Position numbers and translations under genes: made by a program. 64,000 bases of DNA from Ascidiimonas sp046199005. Its GTDB lineage: Bacteria; Bacteroidota; Bacteroidia; Flavobacteriales; Flavobacteriaceae. The DNA lies in NCBI GenBank assembly GCA_046199005.1, contig CP176050.1, forward strand, positions 3,162,001 through 3,226,000, in the 5' to 3' direction. Shown here piece by piece: positions 33,843-43,177 of the stretch (positions are counted from its first letter, which is position 1; each line of letters starts with the position of its first letter). Under the pieces are notes generated by a model, which was given only the letters and a program-made list of their open reading frames with translations, made no database searches and had not been told where the DNA came from.

Positions 33843-34895
33843 ATGAATAAAACAGTACTTTTCTGGGCATTCGTATGCCTTGTTTCTTTTTCAAGCTTTA
33901 ATTCCTGTACACCAAGTGATGACGATTTCATCGATGTTGTGAGCGACGCTGAAGGTTCTGACCCTTCCGAAGACAATAGCGACAGTGGCAACGACAATGG
34001 TTCAGGTGACGGCTCCGGGGAAGAGTCTTCTACAGATGTTACTTTAACGGCTTATTTTAAAGCAAATGCCGAATACAGCATCCTAAGCACCGCCATAGAA
34101 CAAATTGGTTTCTCTGCTGCACTGGACAATCCAAGTTCCTATACATTTTTTGCACCGGATAACGATGCTTTTAACAGGTATCTGGCACAATTAGGCGTAA
34201 ACGATGTTCGAAACATCAATACTTCTGTTCTTACCCAGTTAGTACAGTATCATATGCTGAGCGGACGCAAAACTCTTGACCAAATAAACTTAGGATACAC
34301 AACAACCCTCTCCAGGGAGTTTTCTTCTCAAGGCAATATACATATGTATGTGTCAAAACCCGAAAATACCCTAAGAATTAATGATCTTGCACAGGTTACC
34401 GATTCAAATATTCAGACGACAAATGGCACTATTCATAAAGTTAGTGAAGTACTGGCGTTACCCTCAATCGCCACATTCATTCTAGCGGATCCGCAATTTG
34501 ATAAGCTGGTGATGGCTGCGGAGAGAGATGCCAACGATAAATTTTTCGAATTACTTTCATCACTGGATAGTGACTTTACTTTGCTAGCTGCCACTAACGA
34601 AGCTTTTGATGCGGTACTTAATGAATTAGAGTATCAAAGTATTAGTGAGGTACCGGAAGCTACGCTGGCAAATATTCTGGATAATCATATTCACATGAAT
34701 AGCGTGAAAAGACAAAATAAACTCACAGATAACCTGATGATGGTAATGAAAAATAACAATAATGTGACTGTCAATAGTAACAGTAACATTCAATTTACCG
34801 ATGAAAATCAACGAACGAGTACGTTACTTACCGGAAACATTCAAGCTTGGAATGGTGTTATACATTCAGTAGATAAAGTTCTACTCCCAAAATAA
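33843..34895 (+). CDS. Fasciclin lipoprotein with acidic linker
   Basis: Lipoprotein of 350 aa. Start 33843 gives MNKTVLFWAFVCLVSFSSFN followed by SCTP as lipobox; the earlier in-frame start lies in the preceding terminator and is rejected. A long acidic Ser/Asp/Gly linker (about residues 25-57) tethers two FAS1 domains at about 60-203 and 206-350. Domain boxes are SYTFFAPDNDAFNRY, NGTIHKVSEVLALP and NGVIHSVDKVLLPK. It is more divergent from the two upstream FAS1 proteins than they are from each other. Likely surface adhesion; function not shown. Confidence 0.93.
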   Translation: MNKTVLFWAFVCLVSFSSFNSCTPSDDDFIDVVSDAEGSDPSEDNSDSGNDNGSGDGSGEESSTDVTLTAYFKANAEYSILSTAIEQIGFSAALDNPSSYTFFAPDNDAFNRYLAQLGVNDVRNINTSVLTQLVQYHMLSGRKTLDQINLGYTTTLSREFSSQGNIHMYVSKPENTLRINDLAQVTDSNIQTTNGTIHKVSEVLALPSIATFILADPQFDKLVMAAERDANDKFFELLSSLDSDFTLLAATNEAFDAVLNELEYQSISEVPEATLANILDNHIHMNSVKRQNKLTDNLMMVMKNNNNVTVNSNSNIQFTDENQRTSTLLTGNIQAWNGVIHSVDKVLLPK

Positions 34896-34910
34896 GATTT
34901 CATCTTCTAC

Positions 34911-34948
34911 AAAAAAGGAAAGCTGCTTTAAAGCAGCTTTCCTTTTTT
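34911..34948. terminator. Bidirectional terminator, FAS1 / yidC
   Basis: Near-perfect palindrome: GGAAAGCTGCTT / AAGCAGCTTTCC flanked by A6 on one side and T6 on the other. It lies between two convergent genes and should stop transcription from both strands. Confidence 0.92.
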
Positions 34949-34967
34949 GATTAAATATACCTTTAAT

Positions 34968-36833
34968 TTATTTACGTCCTTTTGCAGCTTTCTGCTGTTC
35001 TGCCTGTTCCATCATTTCTCTCATTTTTCGCTGAAATTTGTTCTCCTTCTTAGGCTTCTTTTTATTCTCCTGTATTTTGGCATGAATCTTATCTTCGTCA
35101 ATAATAAATCGTTTAATTGCCAACATAATGAATATGGTGATCAGGTTAGAAACAAAATAGTACAAACTCAATCCACTCGCATAATTGTTAAAGAAAAACA
35201 ACATTAATAGTGGAGAAAGATACATGATGAACTTCATGTTTGGCATTCCCGGCTGGGTTTGCATATTTTGCCCTGTGGTCATCATCATGTAAAAGAAGAT
35301 CGCAATAGAAGCCAAAATCGGAAACAAACTCACGTGGTCTCCATAAAACGGAATATTAAACGGTAATTGCGCTATCACATCATAAGACGCAAGGTCTTCA
35401 GCCCATAAAAAACTTTTCTGGCGCAAGGCAAATGCCGTAGGGAAAAACATAAACAAGGCATAGAATATAGGCAACTGTAACAAGGCAGGCACACAACCAC
35501 TCATAGGACTTACGCCAGCTTTCCCGTAGAGTTTCATAGTTTCCTGCTGCTTTTTCATCGCTTCATCCTTGTATTTTTCATTAATCTCGTTGATCTCAGG
35601 TCGTAAGACTTTCATCTTAGCTTGAGAAAGATAAGATTTATAAGTAACCGGCGATAACGCAAGCCTAACGATAATTGTCATGATAATAATTGCGATACCG
35701 TAGGGTAGAAATCCACTCAACCAATTGTACATCGGCGTAAACACGTGCTTATTAATCACACCAAAAATCCCCCATCCAAACGGGATAGAATCATCCAGAT
35801 CAAGTCCCTCATATTTTTCAAGCACGGTAACATCTGTAGGTCCGTAATACCATTTCAGGTTGTGATTGAGTTCTCCTCCTTCGATGGCAAGTGGGATTTT
35901 AGCTGTATACTCTTTTGTAAATTTTGTGTTTATATCTTCTTCGTTATCCACAAAATCTTTAGAGACTAACGTCGCCTTTTCAAAAGGTTGATCTGCTACC
36001 AGAATCGAACTAAAAAAATGCTGACGATAGGACAGCCATTTTACATCAGATTCGGTTTCTTCATCCTCGCCTGAAGGACTGAGCTTATCTACCTTTCCAT
36101 CCTCGTATTGATAGGTTAATCGGGTATATCTATTTTCGTATGTGACACTTTTTGAGTGACGTATACCCTTTAGTTTCCAGGTAACATCTGCTGGTTTAGA
36201 ACTATTAAGAATATTTCCAAGACCTACAGACCTTACAGTGAAATCGACCATATAATCATTTGGCTTCAGTTCATATCTGTATTCCAGATACTTATCAGGA
36301 GCTGCTTTAAGTTTCATTGAGAGCACCTGATTTTCACCATTTTTAGTCAAAACAGGCTCAAAATAAAGATCTTGAGTATTCAGAATACGATTATCAGTAG
36401 TAGATAAATTAAGATTGAAAGAAGCATTCCCATCTTTAACAAGATATACTGGAATGGAATCATAGGTTACGAATTCCTTCATTCTGGCTTCTGTGATCTG
36501 CCCTCCTTTAGTGCTTATTTTGAAGTATACCAGATCATTTTCAAATACGATCGAGTCTGGTTTTGCCGATGGTAGTGTGGCTGAATATGCAAACGTCCCA
36601 AGGGTGCTTTTGTAATTTGCGAGCTGTGTGGAATCTGAAAGATCTAAAACCGCTTCCTGCACTTCAGGTTGCTGTTGCGCCTCAGGAGTTACTTCTTCTA
36701 CCTGCTCCTGCTTTTCTTTGTCTTTCTGGATTTGCTCCGGATTGGGTTTGTTATTATAAAAATACCACATTACAATCAATCCAATCAAAATGAAACCAAT
36801 TATTGAATTGATGTCTAACTTCTTTTCTTCCAT
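34968..36833 (-). CDS. yidC: Membrane protein insertase YidC
   Basis: Oxa1-superfamily insertase of 621 aa. TM1 (residues 7-23) is followed by a large periplasmic beta-rich domain (about 75-350). The conserved insertase core starts at about residue 365 (YGIAIIIMTIIVRLALSPVTYKSYLSQAKMKVLRPEI) and includes SPMSGCVPALLQLPIFYALF. A Lys-rich C-terminal tail (about 590-621) probably binds ribosomes. It lies 81 bp downstream of pyrG with its own -7 element. Confidence 0.97.
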   Translation of the reverse strand: MEEKKLDINSIIGFILIGLIVMWYFYNNKPNPEQIQKDKEKQEQVEEVTPEAQQQPEVQEAVLDLSDSTQLANYKSTLGTFAYSATLPSAKPDSIVFENDLVYFKISTKGGQITEARMKEFVTYDSIPVYLVKDGNASFNLNLSTTDNRILNTQDLYFEPVLTKNGENQVLSMKLKAAPDKYLEYRYELKPNDYMVDFTVRSVGLGNILNSSKPADVTWKLKGIRHSKSVTYENRYTRLTYQYEDGKVDKLSPSGEDEETESDVKWLSYRQHFFSSILVADQPFEKATLVSKDFVDNEEDINTKFTKEYTAKIPLAIEGGELNHNLKWYYGPTDVTVLEKYEGLDLDDSIPFGWGIFGVINKHVFTPMYNWLSGFLPYGIAIIIMTIIVRLALSPVTYKSYLSQAKMKVLRPEINEINEKYKDEAMKKQQETMKLYGKAGVSPMSGCVPALLQLPIFYALFMFFPTAFALRQKSFLWAEDLASYDVIAQLPFNIPFYGDHVSLFPILASIAIFFYMMMTTGQNMQTQPGMPNMKFIMYLSPLLMLFFFNNYASGLSLYYFVSNLITIFIMLAIKRFIIDEDKIHAKIQENKKKPKKENKFQRKMREMMEQAEQQKAAKGRK

Positions 36834-36890
36834 TTAAATTTGCTTAAGTATAAACAACAGTCAAATACCTTTGCTGCCGTTAAAAGACTG

Positions 36891-36898
36891 CAAAGATA
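36891..36898 (-). promoter_or_regulatory. Candidate -7 element for yidC
   Basis: Minus-strand TATCTTTG, an exact TAnnTTTG match 57 bp upstream of the yidC start, within the pyrG-yidC gap. Confidence 0.42.
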
Positions 36899-36914
36899 TT
36901 TCCAAATATTCATT

Positions 36915-38549
36915 TTATGCCAAAGTGGCGTTTCTTTTTTCCTGTTTACTCGCTAAAGCAGCCTTAATAAAGGCAACGAAGAGAGGATGTGGGTTCGCCA
37001 CTGTACTTTTGTACTCTGGATGATACTGCACACCTACAAACCATGGATGAGAGGAAATTTCTATGATCTCTACCAATCCGGTCTCCGGGTTTATTCCTGT
37101 AGCTATAAGTCCGGCAGCCTCCAGCCGGTCTCTATATTCATTGTTGTACTCGTATCGATGCCTATGCCGTTCGGATATTGATTTTTCTCCGTAAACTTCA
37201 TGAACTATACTTCCTTGTTTCAAATCACAGTTCCATGCTCCCAACCGCATCGTACCCCCTAAATGGGTAATATTCTTCTGTTCTTCCATCAAATCTATTA
37301 CGGGATCAGGAGTATCAACATTCATTTCGGTAGAGTTGGCTTCTTCCAGATTGAGCACATTTCTAGCAAATTCAATCACTGCCATTTGCATACCTAAACA
37401 AATCCCCAGAAATGGAATTTTATGTTCACGAGCGTACTGTACTGTCGTAATTTTGCCTTCAACACCTCGTTCGCCAAAGCCCGGCGCCACCAGTACACCG
37501 TCAAGATGCGCTATTTTCTTCTCAATATTTTCAGGTTCGATATATTCTGAATGAACAGTCTCAATTTCTACTTTCACTTCATTTTCGGCTCCGGCATGAA
37601 TAAAGGCTTCTAAAATAGATTTATAGGAGTCCTGAAGTTCTACATACTTCCCAACGAGTCCGATCTTAACAGTGTTTTTTGGGTTTTTATGTTTTTCAAG
37701 AAATTGGTTCCATTGGGTAAGATCCGGTTGCGTATCATCTGGTAAATTCAGTTTTTTCAACACGACTGTATCGAGTCCTTCATTCAGCATCATGTTAGGT
37801 ACATCATAAATAGTGGAAGCGTCAATAGATTGTATAACAGCTTCTCTTTTTACATTACAAAACAGAGCCAGTTTATGTTTAAGATCGTCAGATAATTCGT
37901 GTTCGGTCCTGCAAACCAGCACATCTGCCTGAATACCGCTTTCCATGAGCGTTTTTACAGAATGTTGCGTAGGTTTGGTTTTGAGTTCACCGGCAGCAGA
38001 CAAGTATGGAATTAAGGTAAGATGCACCACTATAGCATTGTCTTCGCCTAGCTCCCATAGCAACTGTCTAACCGATTCAATGTACGGAAGTGACTCAATA
38101 TCACCCACCGTACCTCCGATCTCGGTAATGATGATATCATACTCACCAGTAGTACCCAGCAACTGAATGCGTTCTTTTATTTCGTTGGTGATATGCGGAA
38201 TTACCTGTACGGTCTTCCCTAAAAATTCACCCCGACGTTCTTTTTCTATAACGCTTTGATAAATGCGACCGGTGGTCACATTATTGGCCTGCGAGGTTCT
38301 TACATTTAAAAATCGCTCGTAATGCCCAAGATCCAGGTCGGTTTCGGCACCATCATCGGTCACATAACATTCTCCATGTTCATACGGATTTAGTGTTCCC
38401 GGATCGACATTAATATACGGATCCAGTTTTTGGATCGTGGTTTTATAACCTCGAGCCTGTAATAATTTTGCCAGTGATGCAGCGATGATTCCTTTACCTA
38501 AAGATGAGGTAACTCCTCCCGTAACGAAGATGTACTTGGTGCCAGCCAT
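36915..38549 (-). CDS. pyrG: CTP synthase
   Basis: CTP synthetase of 544 aa: converts UTP to CTP with ATP and glutamine. The synthetase domain opens KYIFVTGGVTSSLGKGIIAASLA and carries DPYINVDPGTLNPYEHGE. The C-terminal class I glutaminase domain has the nucleophile Cys in FLGICLGMQ and the His/Glu pair in GVQYHPEYKS. Length matches the family. A TACCTTTA element sits at about 38590 on the minus strand. Confidence 0.98.
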   Translation of the reverse strand: MAGTKYIFVTGGVTSSLGKGIIAASLAKLLQARGYKTTIQKLDPYINVDPGTLNPYEHGECYVTDDGAETDLDLGHYERFLNVRTSQANNVTTGRIYQSVIEKERRGEFLGKTVQVIPHITNEIKERIQLLGTTGEYDIIITEIGGTVGDIESLPYIESVRQLLWELGEDNAIVVHLTLIPYLSAAGELKTKPTQHSVKTLMESGIQADVLVCRTEHELSDDLKHKLALFCNVKREAVIQSIDASTIYDVPNMMLNEGLDTVVLKKLNLPDDTQPDLTQWNQFLEKHKNPKNTVKIGLVGKYVELQDSYKSILEAFIHAGAENEVKVEIETVHSEYIEPENIEKKIAHLDGVLVAPGFGERGVEGKITTVQYAREHKIPFLGICLGMQMAVIEFARNVLNLEEANSTEMNVDTPDPVIDLMEEQKNITHLGGTMRLGAWNCDLKQGSIVHEVYGEKSISERHRHRYEYNNEYRDRLEAAGLIATGINPETGLVEIIEISSHPWFVGVQYHPEYKSTVANPHPLFVAFIKAALASKQEKRNATLA

Positions 38550-38679
38550 GAAATAAATCTTTGATGTTGTACTTACGGGGTGTAAAGGTACAAATTGCGA
38601 ATGGAATACAAAGGGAAAATAAGTGAATCGTTCCGTTTTAACAAATCACGCTCAAATTTGTCGTTAAAACGGAAGTAAT

Positions 38680-38916
38680 TCATTTAAGGGGGAAGTTTTT
38701 TCGTATGCCCTCCAACATCGATTCCAGACCGTTTATCTTGATTTCATAAGCAGCCTCCATCATTTTCCCTAATGCACCCTTGGGAAAACCTTCTTTGTGA
38801 AACCAAACAAAATATGCTTCCGGAAGATGCACCAGATATTGATCTTTATATTTACCAAAAGGCATTTTATAATGTGCTAATTTGATCAGGAATTCTTTAT
38901 TTTCTGATAAATCCAT
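38680..38916 (-). CDS. DUF3820 small protein
   Basis: Cytoplasmic protein of 78 aa in the DUF3820 family, marked by MPFGKYKDQYLVHLPEAYFVWF and GALGKMM. Function is not established. A similar FGK-x-K...P-x-Y-x-x-W pattern occurs at the C-terminus of the exonuclease at 57358-58134, hinting at a shared small nucleic-acid-associated module. It is divergent from the adjacent lipoprotein gene. Confidence 0.88.
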   Translation of the reverse strand: MDLSENKEFLIKLAHYKMPFGKYKDQYLVHLPEAYFVWFHKEGFPKGALGKMMEAAYEIKINGLESMLEGIRKNFPLK

Positions 38917-38989
38917 AGAAAAAATTTTGCAAAAAGATTTAGATTGCTATATTTAAACACAAATCTAACAAACATCTTGCTCTATACCC

Positions 38990-39526
38990 ATGAAAACCTT
39001 ACGCTTACTTTCGTTTGTGCTATGCCTGTTACTCATTTCTTGTAACAGTGATGATAACGCCACCATAGATATTACCAATCTTAATGGTAGCTGGAATCTG
39101 CGTAGTTTTGAAAATGACCTAACTACAACAATTAATGTGCTGGGGCTTCCTGTCACCTCTGAGACCGAGGCGGTTGCAGAGGATATTCAAGTGCAGATCA
39201 CTTTTTCAGAAAACCCTAATGTGGTTGTATCAGAAGGGAATTACACATTAGTAGTTACGACTACAGTGCTCACCGAAACAGACACCCAAGAATTTGCTGC
39301 GAGCGATGATGTGCTGGAAGGTACATGGACACTCAATGGAAACGAAATTACCATCACTAGCGACGATGCCGACCTTGATCCTGAATTACGTACCATTACC
39401 TACAGAATCGTTGAGCTCTCCGAAACACGAATGCAGTTGAAAGCCGATTTCAGAACTACCCAAACAGTGGAAGGAACAACCGCTAACATACGTATCCGCT
39501 CAGAAATAGTGATGACCAGATCGTAA
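38990..39526 (+). CDS. Lipocalin-like lipoprotein A
   Basis: Lipoprotein of 178 aa: signal peptide MKTLRLLSFVLCLLLISC with lipobox Cys18, then SDDN. The mature part begins ITNLNGSWNLRSFEND, the G-x-W start of lipocalin-like domains, and is all-beta with repeated VVVSEGNYTLVVTT-type strands and a DVLEGTWTLNGNEITITSDD segment. It resembles the next gene in design and in parts of the sequence, so they are probably paralogues. Ligand unknown. Confidence 0.82.
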   Translation: MKTLRLLSFVLCLLLISCNSDDNATIDITNLNGSWNLRSFENDLTTTINVLGLPVTSETEAVAEDIQVQITFSENPNVVVSEGNYTLVVTTTVLTETDTQEFAASDDVLEGTWTLNGNEITITSDDADLDPELRTITYRIVELSETRMQLKADFRTTQTVEGTTANIRIRSEIVMTRS

Positions 39527-39630
39527 AAAGACAAAAGACATATTTTTCTTAAGATAACACCTGTTTTTTCGTAATTAAGGCATAATTGTTGATGCGTTAT
39601 TTTTCATTAGTAACCATTAATTCTTTTCTT

Positions 39631-40206
39631 ATGAAAACAAAAAACTTCTTACACGTATTTTTTCTTTCTTTTCTTAGCTTAACCTATACCAGTTGTAGCA
39701 ATGACGATTCAAATGATCCTGATTCAGGAAGCATAGTAGATATTTCCGGAAGTTGGGAATTACAAAGTTTTGTTTCTGTAACAATTACACAACAGAATGT
39801 TTCAAACCCAACACTGAGCATTACCGCAATTCGGCAATCTGCTATGCCAGATGTACAAATATTCTTTGCTACTAATCCGAATCAAGTGACTTCTTCAGGT
39901 ACTATGGATATAATTGAAACGACCATTGTTTCAGGAAGTATTCAAGATGAACGAACTTCAACTCTCGAAAATATAGATGCTAGTGATCTGCTCGCAGGTG
40001 AATGGACACAAAATGAAAATCAAACATTGACTATTCAATTTCCTGAAGCTATCGATCTTTCCGATAATCCGACCTTTCAATTTCAATTCACCAGAATAAC
40101 AGATAATTTACTTGAGATCGAGTCGTCTTCGAGTTTTACCACCTTATTTGAAGGAACAGACTTTAGAATTGAAACGACCTACAATTTTGTATTGGTGCGG
40201 GTATAA
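39631..40206 (+). CDS. Lipocalin-like lipoprotein B
   Basis: Lipoprotein of 191 aa. The start at 39631 gives a proper signal peptide ending in YTSC and followed by SNDDSNDPDSG; a TTG 45 bases upstream would add 15 residues that disrupt it. Mature region starts VDISGSWELQSFVSV and includes DLLAGEWTQNENQTLTIQF, matching the GSW and GxW landmarks of the preceding lipoprotein. It is 104 bp downstream on the same strand. Function unknown; probably an outer-membrane or periplasmic beta barrel. Confidence 0.82.
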   Translation: MKTKNFLHVFFLSFLSLTYTSCSNDDSNDPDSGSIVDISGSWELQSFVSVTITQQNVSNPTLSITAIRQSAMPDVQIFFATNPNQVTSSGTMDIIETTIVSGSIQDERTSTLENIDASDLLAGEWTQNENQTLTIQFPEAIDLSDNPTFQFQFTRITDNLLEIESSSSFTTLFEGTDFRIETTYNFVLVRV

Positions 40207-40215
40207 TTCGTGGGA

Positions 40216-40746
40216 TTAGGGTTCTTTCAACAAAAGGGCAACCTTAGCCTCCCATTGTTTTTGCATTTCAGGATTTCTGGAGTAATCTGTTTCCGAATCG
40301 TATTGTTTTTGCATTTGTTGAAGATCCTTTAGAGTAGCTTCATAAACAGTTTTGATCTCCTTGCGTACGTTATCAGTGAATTTCATTCGACTGAGAATAG
40401 TACGCATTTTTCTGGTATGCAGCTCTGTAATGTTGAAGTGTAATTGTTCGTGGCGCAGCACCTGTGCGTCTCCTAACTGTTTGTTGTACCAGGACTTCTG
40501 AGGATAGAAATAACTGTTGACCTTATAATCAACCAAAACCTCTCCTCCTTTTACAGTTGCGTTAAATTCATAAGATATCCCGGAAGCTGTTACTGCAGCC
40601 GCATCGCTATTTGCATCAGGTGCTCCTTTAAAATCCTGCCAGGAAAGCCTGTATGAATCAGACCAGAGTATTACCTCTTCCTGAGCCTGTACGCTCAGGA
40701 CCGTAAGAAATAAGCAGAAAAAAACGGTACCGCTATTCATTTTCAT
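40216..40746 (-). CDS. DUF922 putative secreted Zn protease
   Basis: Secreted protein of 176 aa with a Sec signal peptide (cleavage after VQAQ). It belongs to DUF922, described as predicted secreted Zn-dependent proteases. The candidate metal site is RHEQLHFNITELHTRK, where HExxH-like geometry is given by HEQLH. The start codon overlaps the OsmC stop by the ATGA arrangement. It is the last gene of the guaA-LysM-OsmC-DUF922 run. Protease activity is a family prediction, not demonstrated. Confidence 0.85.
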   Translation of the reverse strand: MKMNSGTVFFCLFLTVLSVQAQEEVILWSDSYRLSWQDFKGAPDANSDAAAVTASGISYEFNATVKGGEVLVDYKVNSYFYPQKSWYNKQLGDAQVLRHEQLHFNITELHTRKMRTILSRMKFTDNVRKEIKTVYEATLKDLQQMQKQYDSETDYSRNPEMQKQWEAKVALLLKEP

Positions 40747-41147
40747 TCATTCCAATTAAAAGTAATTTGCTTTTTAATATCGGGATGTAAGCTAAAATGC
40801 ACGGGACATGTATTAGCTGCCTTTTCAAGAATGGTTCTTGTTTTATGGTTTGGCGCTATCTTAAAATCGAACACTATTTGTATTTCTGAAATTCGTCTGG
40901 GTTCTGATGCCATTACCTTAGTGACAGAAGCAACAGTATTTGTGAGATCTACCTCCATCGTATGAGCTTTAATACCCATAATGGTGAGCATACAACTCGC
41001 TAACGCCGTGGCAACAGTATCAGTGGGAGAGAAAGCTTCTCCTTTGCCATTATTATCTGTAGGGGCGTCCGTAATAATTTCATTCCCCGATTTCAAGTGA
41101 ATACAGGTAGTTCGTAAATTTCCGTTATAGGTTACTTTAGAGGTCAT
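40743..41147 (-). CDS. OsmC/YhfA family protein
   Basis: OsmC-fold protein of 134 aa. The two family Cys are present, in ALASCMLTIMGI and ANTCPVHFSLH, as required for peroxide reduction. No signal peptide, hence cytoplasmic. In the OsmC/Ohr family these thiols reduce organic hydroperoxides. Both ends are coupled to neighbours by ATGA overlaps: its start overlaps the stop of the LysM protein and its stop overlaps the start of the DUF922 gene. Confidence 0.92.
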   Translation of the reverse strand: MTSKVTYNGNLRTTCIHLKSGNEIITDAPTDNNGKGEAFSPTDTVATALASCMLTIMGIKAHTMEVDLTNTVASVTKVMASEPRRISEIQIVFDFKIAPNHKTRTILEKAANTCPVHFSLHPDIKKQITFNWNE

Positions 41148-43162
41148 TCAGGTGTATTTAAAGCAATGTTCTCAGGTACTCGTTTTACCTCAAGATCTTC
41201 ATAATAAAGAATATATACCGAGGTATTAGCGTAGGTTCCAGACCAATTGCGTTCGTAATTGAAGCTATTTTCTATATAACTTGTCTCTCCAACACGCTGT
41301 GATACGTTATAAATATCTTTTTTATAAGCAAGTTTTAATAGAACATCCAGCATAAGATCATATCCTCTTACGGCAAACTTACTCGGTAGTGTATTATATT
41401 TTTTTCGGTACAACCTCGAAAACTTACTGCTTGAAGAAGTGCTCTCATTCACCGAAGGAAAATGAAAATTGAGATTAGAGAGGTAACTATTAGATATATT
41501 TACGTCTTCAAAAGCATTACTTGCTTTGGTGGTAAGCATTCTAATCTTAAATTCTTCTGTAAGTGCAGAGTTGAGCACAGAAGTGATATTTGCAATTAGC
41601 GAGACATCCTGGGTTTCTACCAAGATCCAATTCACTTGATTCTTGACCATTAGCGGATTGATGTCTTCAATACGAATAAACTTATCTTTATGAGGTTCGA
41701 GTGTTTTAATGTCGGGAAACCTCAGTTTAAGCCGGTCTCTTACTGCCTCATTATTTTTATCTGAAATGACGATCAAATTCACCGATTCTTTGTACTGATC
41801 GATATATTGTGTCATTTTCCGGTACATCGATTCCGAATTGGGATAACTTAAAAACACATGATTGTCAAGTTTAAAATCATCACTTCCTACCAGGGTAAAC
41901 ACGGGTATATTTTTTTCCTTTAATTTTTCAGCAACTACATTAAAAGTCTTCGGAAGTAACGGACCAAGAACCGCATCTGTACTATCAAATTCCTGATTGT
42001 AAAAAAGTCGTGCTACTGCCTGCTCATCTGCTTCACTATCTAAAACCCTGATGTTCGCAGAAATGCCAAGATTTTTAACCGAATCTAAAGCAAGTAAGGC
42101 ACCGCTATAGAAGTCTAACGCATAATCAAGCAACTTATCCCTCTTTATTTTTTCTTTGATCATCTGGTTAGAAGCTGCCTGAAAGCTTTTTAATTTAAAC
42201 GGAAGAATTAGGGTGATTTCCGGTTCGTTCTTTACATCGATACTATCTAGCAAGGAAAACTTTTCAACTAATAATCCCTCTTTTACATTAAAGTTTCCGT
42301 CAACTGCCTTTTTGATGCGTAATACCATATTTGCTTTGAGCCCGAGGGTATCGAGTCCCGGATTCAAGGCTTCCAACTCTTCCTGAGTAAGACCCAACTT
42401 CACTTTTAATCTATAAAAGCCTTCCTTTGGTTTTACAGTGTAATAATTATAAAGGCTATCATTCACTTTTGGAGGAACTATTTCTGCTTTTTTAGGAACT
42501 AATATTTCCTGACCTTCACGAAGTGTTTCACCCATCTCCGGATTAAATTTCTCTAATTCATCAATTGTGATACCGCGTTCATAAGCTATGCGCCATTTTC
42601 CTTCTTTTGGCTTCACTTTATACTTTTCAAGCCCTATGGGTATAGAATCTGGTCCTAATTCCAATACTGGAGGTTCTGGAAATTGTGGAATACGAATTTT
42701 TTCTCCTTTCTTGAGCTCTCGCCCATACAGTTCTTTGTTATATCGCTTAATATCATCTACACTTACCTCATATTTTTTAGATATTCTGTATAGATTTTCT
42801 TTGCGCCGAACCTTATGCCATATAAATTTGACTCCCTGTGTGATCTTAACCTTGGGATTACCTCCTGTGGTCACCGCTGGACTTGACTTAGTTGCGTCAG
42901 TTTCAGAATTTGGTTTCTTATCGCCAGGCTTTGTGATCTTGGGTTTCTCATCCTTCAATCGTATCACTAAAATAATATTAGGTCGCAATCCGTTTTTTAC
43001 TTCCGGATTTAAACGAATGATATCTGCTTCTGAAACGTCATACTTAGCCGCGATACTTTCTAGCGTTTCGCCTTCTTTTACTGCATGTGTTTTAAATTGT
43101 TGTGCACTTGCCAAAGTTACACTGCCAAAAATGACAATAAGAAATATAAAAAGATGTTTCAT
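41144..43162 (-). CDS. LysM protein with type-1 receptor domain
   Basis: Exported protein of 672 aa. The signal peptide is residues 1-20. Four LysM modules bind peptidoglycan, at about 24-69, 115-160, 180-225 and 240-285. The second half (about 315-650) looks like a type-1 periplasmic-binding fold (LLDYALDFYSGALLALDSV; VLGPLLPKTFNVVAEKL; FTLVGSDDF; VRGYDLMLDVLLKLAY). This arrangement recalls LpoA-type activators of peptidoglycan synthases, but homology to LpoA is inference. It starts 15 bp after the guaA stop and its stop overlaps the OsmC start. Confidence 0.9.
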   Translation of the reverse strand: MKHLFIFLIVIFGSVTLASAQQFKTHAVKEGETLESIAAKYDVSEADIIRLNPEVKNGLRPNIILVIRLKDEKPKITKPGDKKPNSETDATKSSPAVTTGGNPKVKITQGVKFIWHKVRRKENLYRISKKYEVSVDDIKRYNKELYGRELKKGEKIRIPQFPEPPVLELGPDSIPIGLEKYKVKPKEGKWRIAYERGITIDELEKFNPEMGETLREGQEILVPKKAEIVPPKVNDSLYNYYTVKPKEGFYRLKVKLGLTQEELEALNPGLDTLGLKANMVLRIKKAVDGNFNVKEGLLVEKFSLLDSIDVKNEPEITLILPFKLKSFQAASNQMIKEKIKRDKLLDYALDFYSGALLALDSVKNLGISANIRVLDSEADEQAVARLFYNQEFDSTDAVLGPLLPKTFNVVAEKLKEKNIPVFTLVGSDDFKLDNHVFLSYPNSESMYRKMTQYIDQYKESVNLIVISDKNNEAVRDRLKLRFPDIKTLEPHKDKFIRIEDINPLMVKNQVNWILVETQDVSLIANITSVLNSALTEEFKIRMLTTKASNAFEDVNISNSYLSNLNFHFPSVNESTSSSSKFSRLYRKKYNTLPSKFAVRGYDLMLDVLLKLAYKKDIYNVSQRVGETSYIENSFNYERNWSGTYANTSVYILYYEDLEVKRVPENIALNTPE

Positions 43163-43177
43163 TTAGTCTTATTTATT

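Noticed and set aside
42588..43166. 192-codon + strand open frame
   Set aside because: Antisense to the LysM-encoding part of the LysM/receptor gene, whose frame is well supported.
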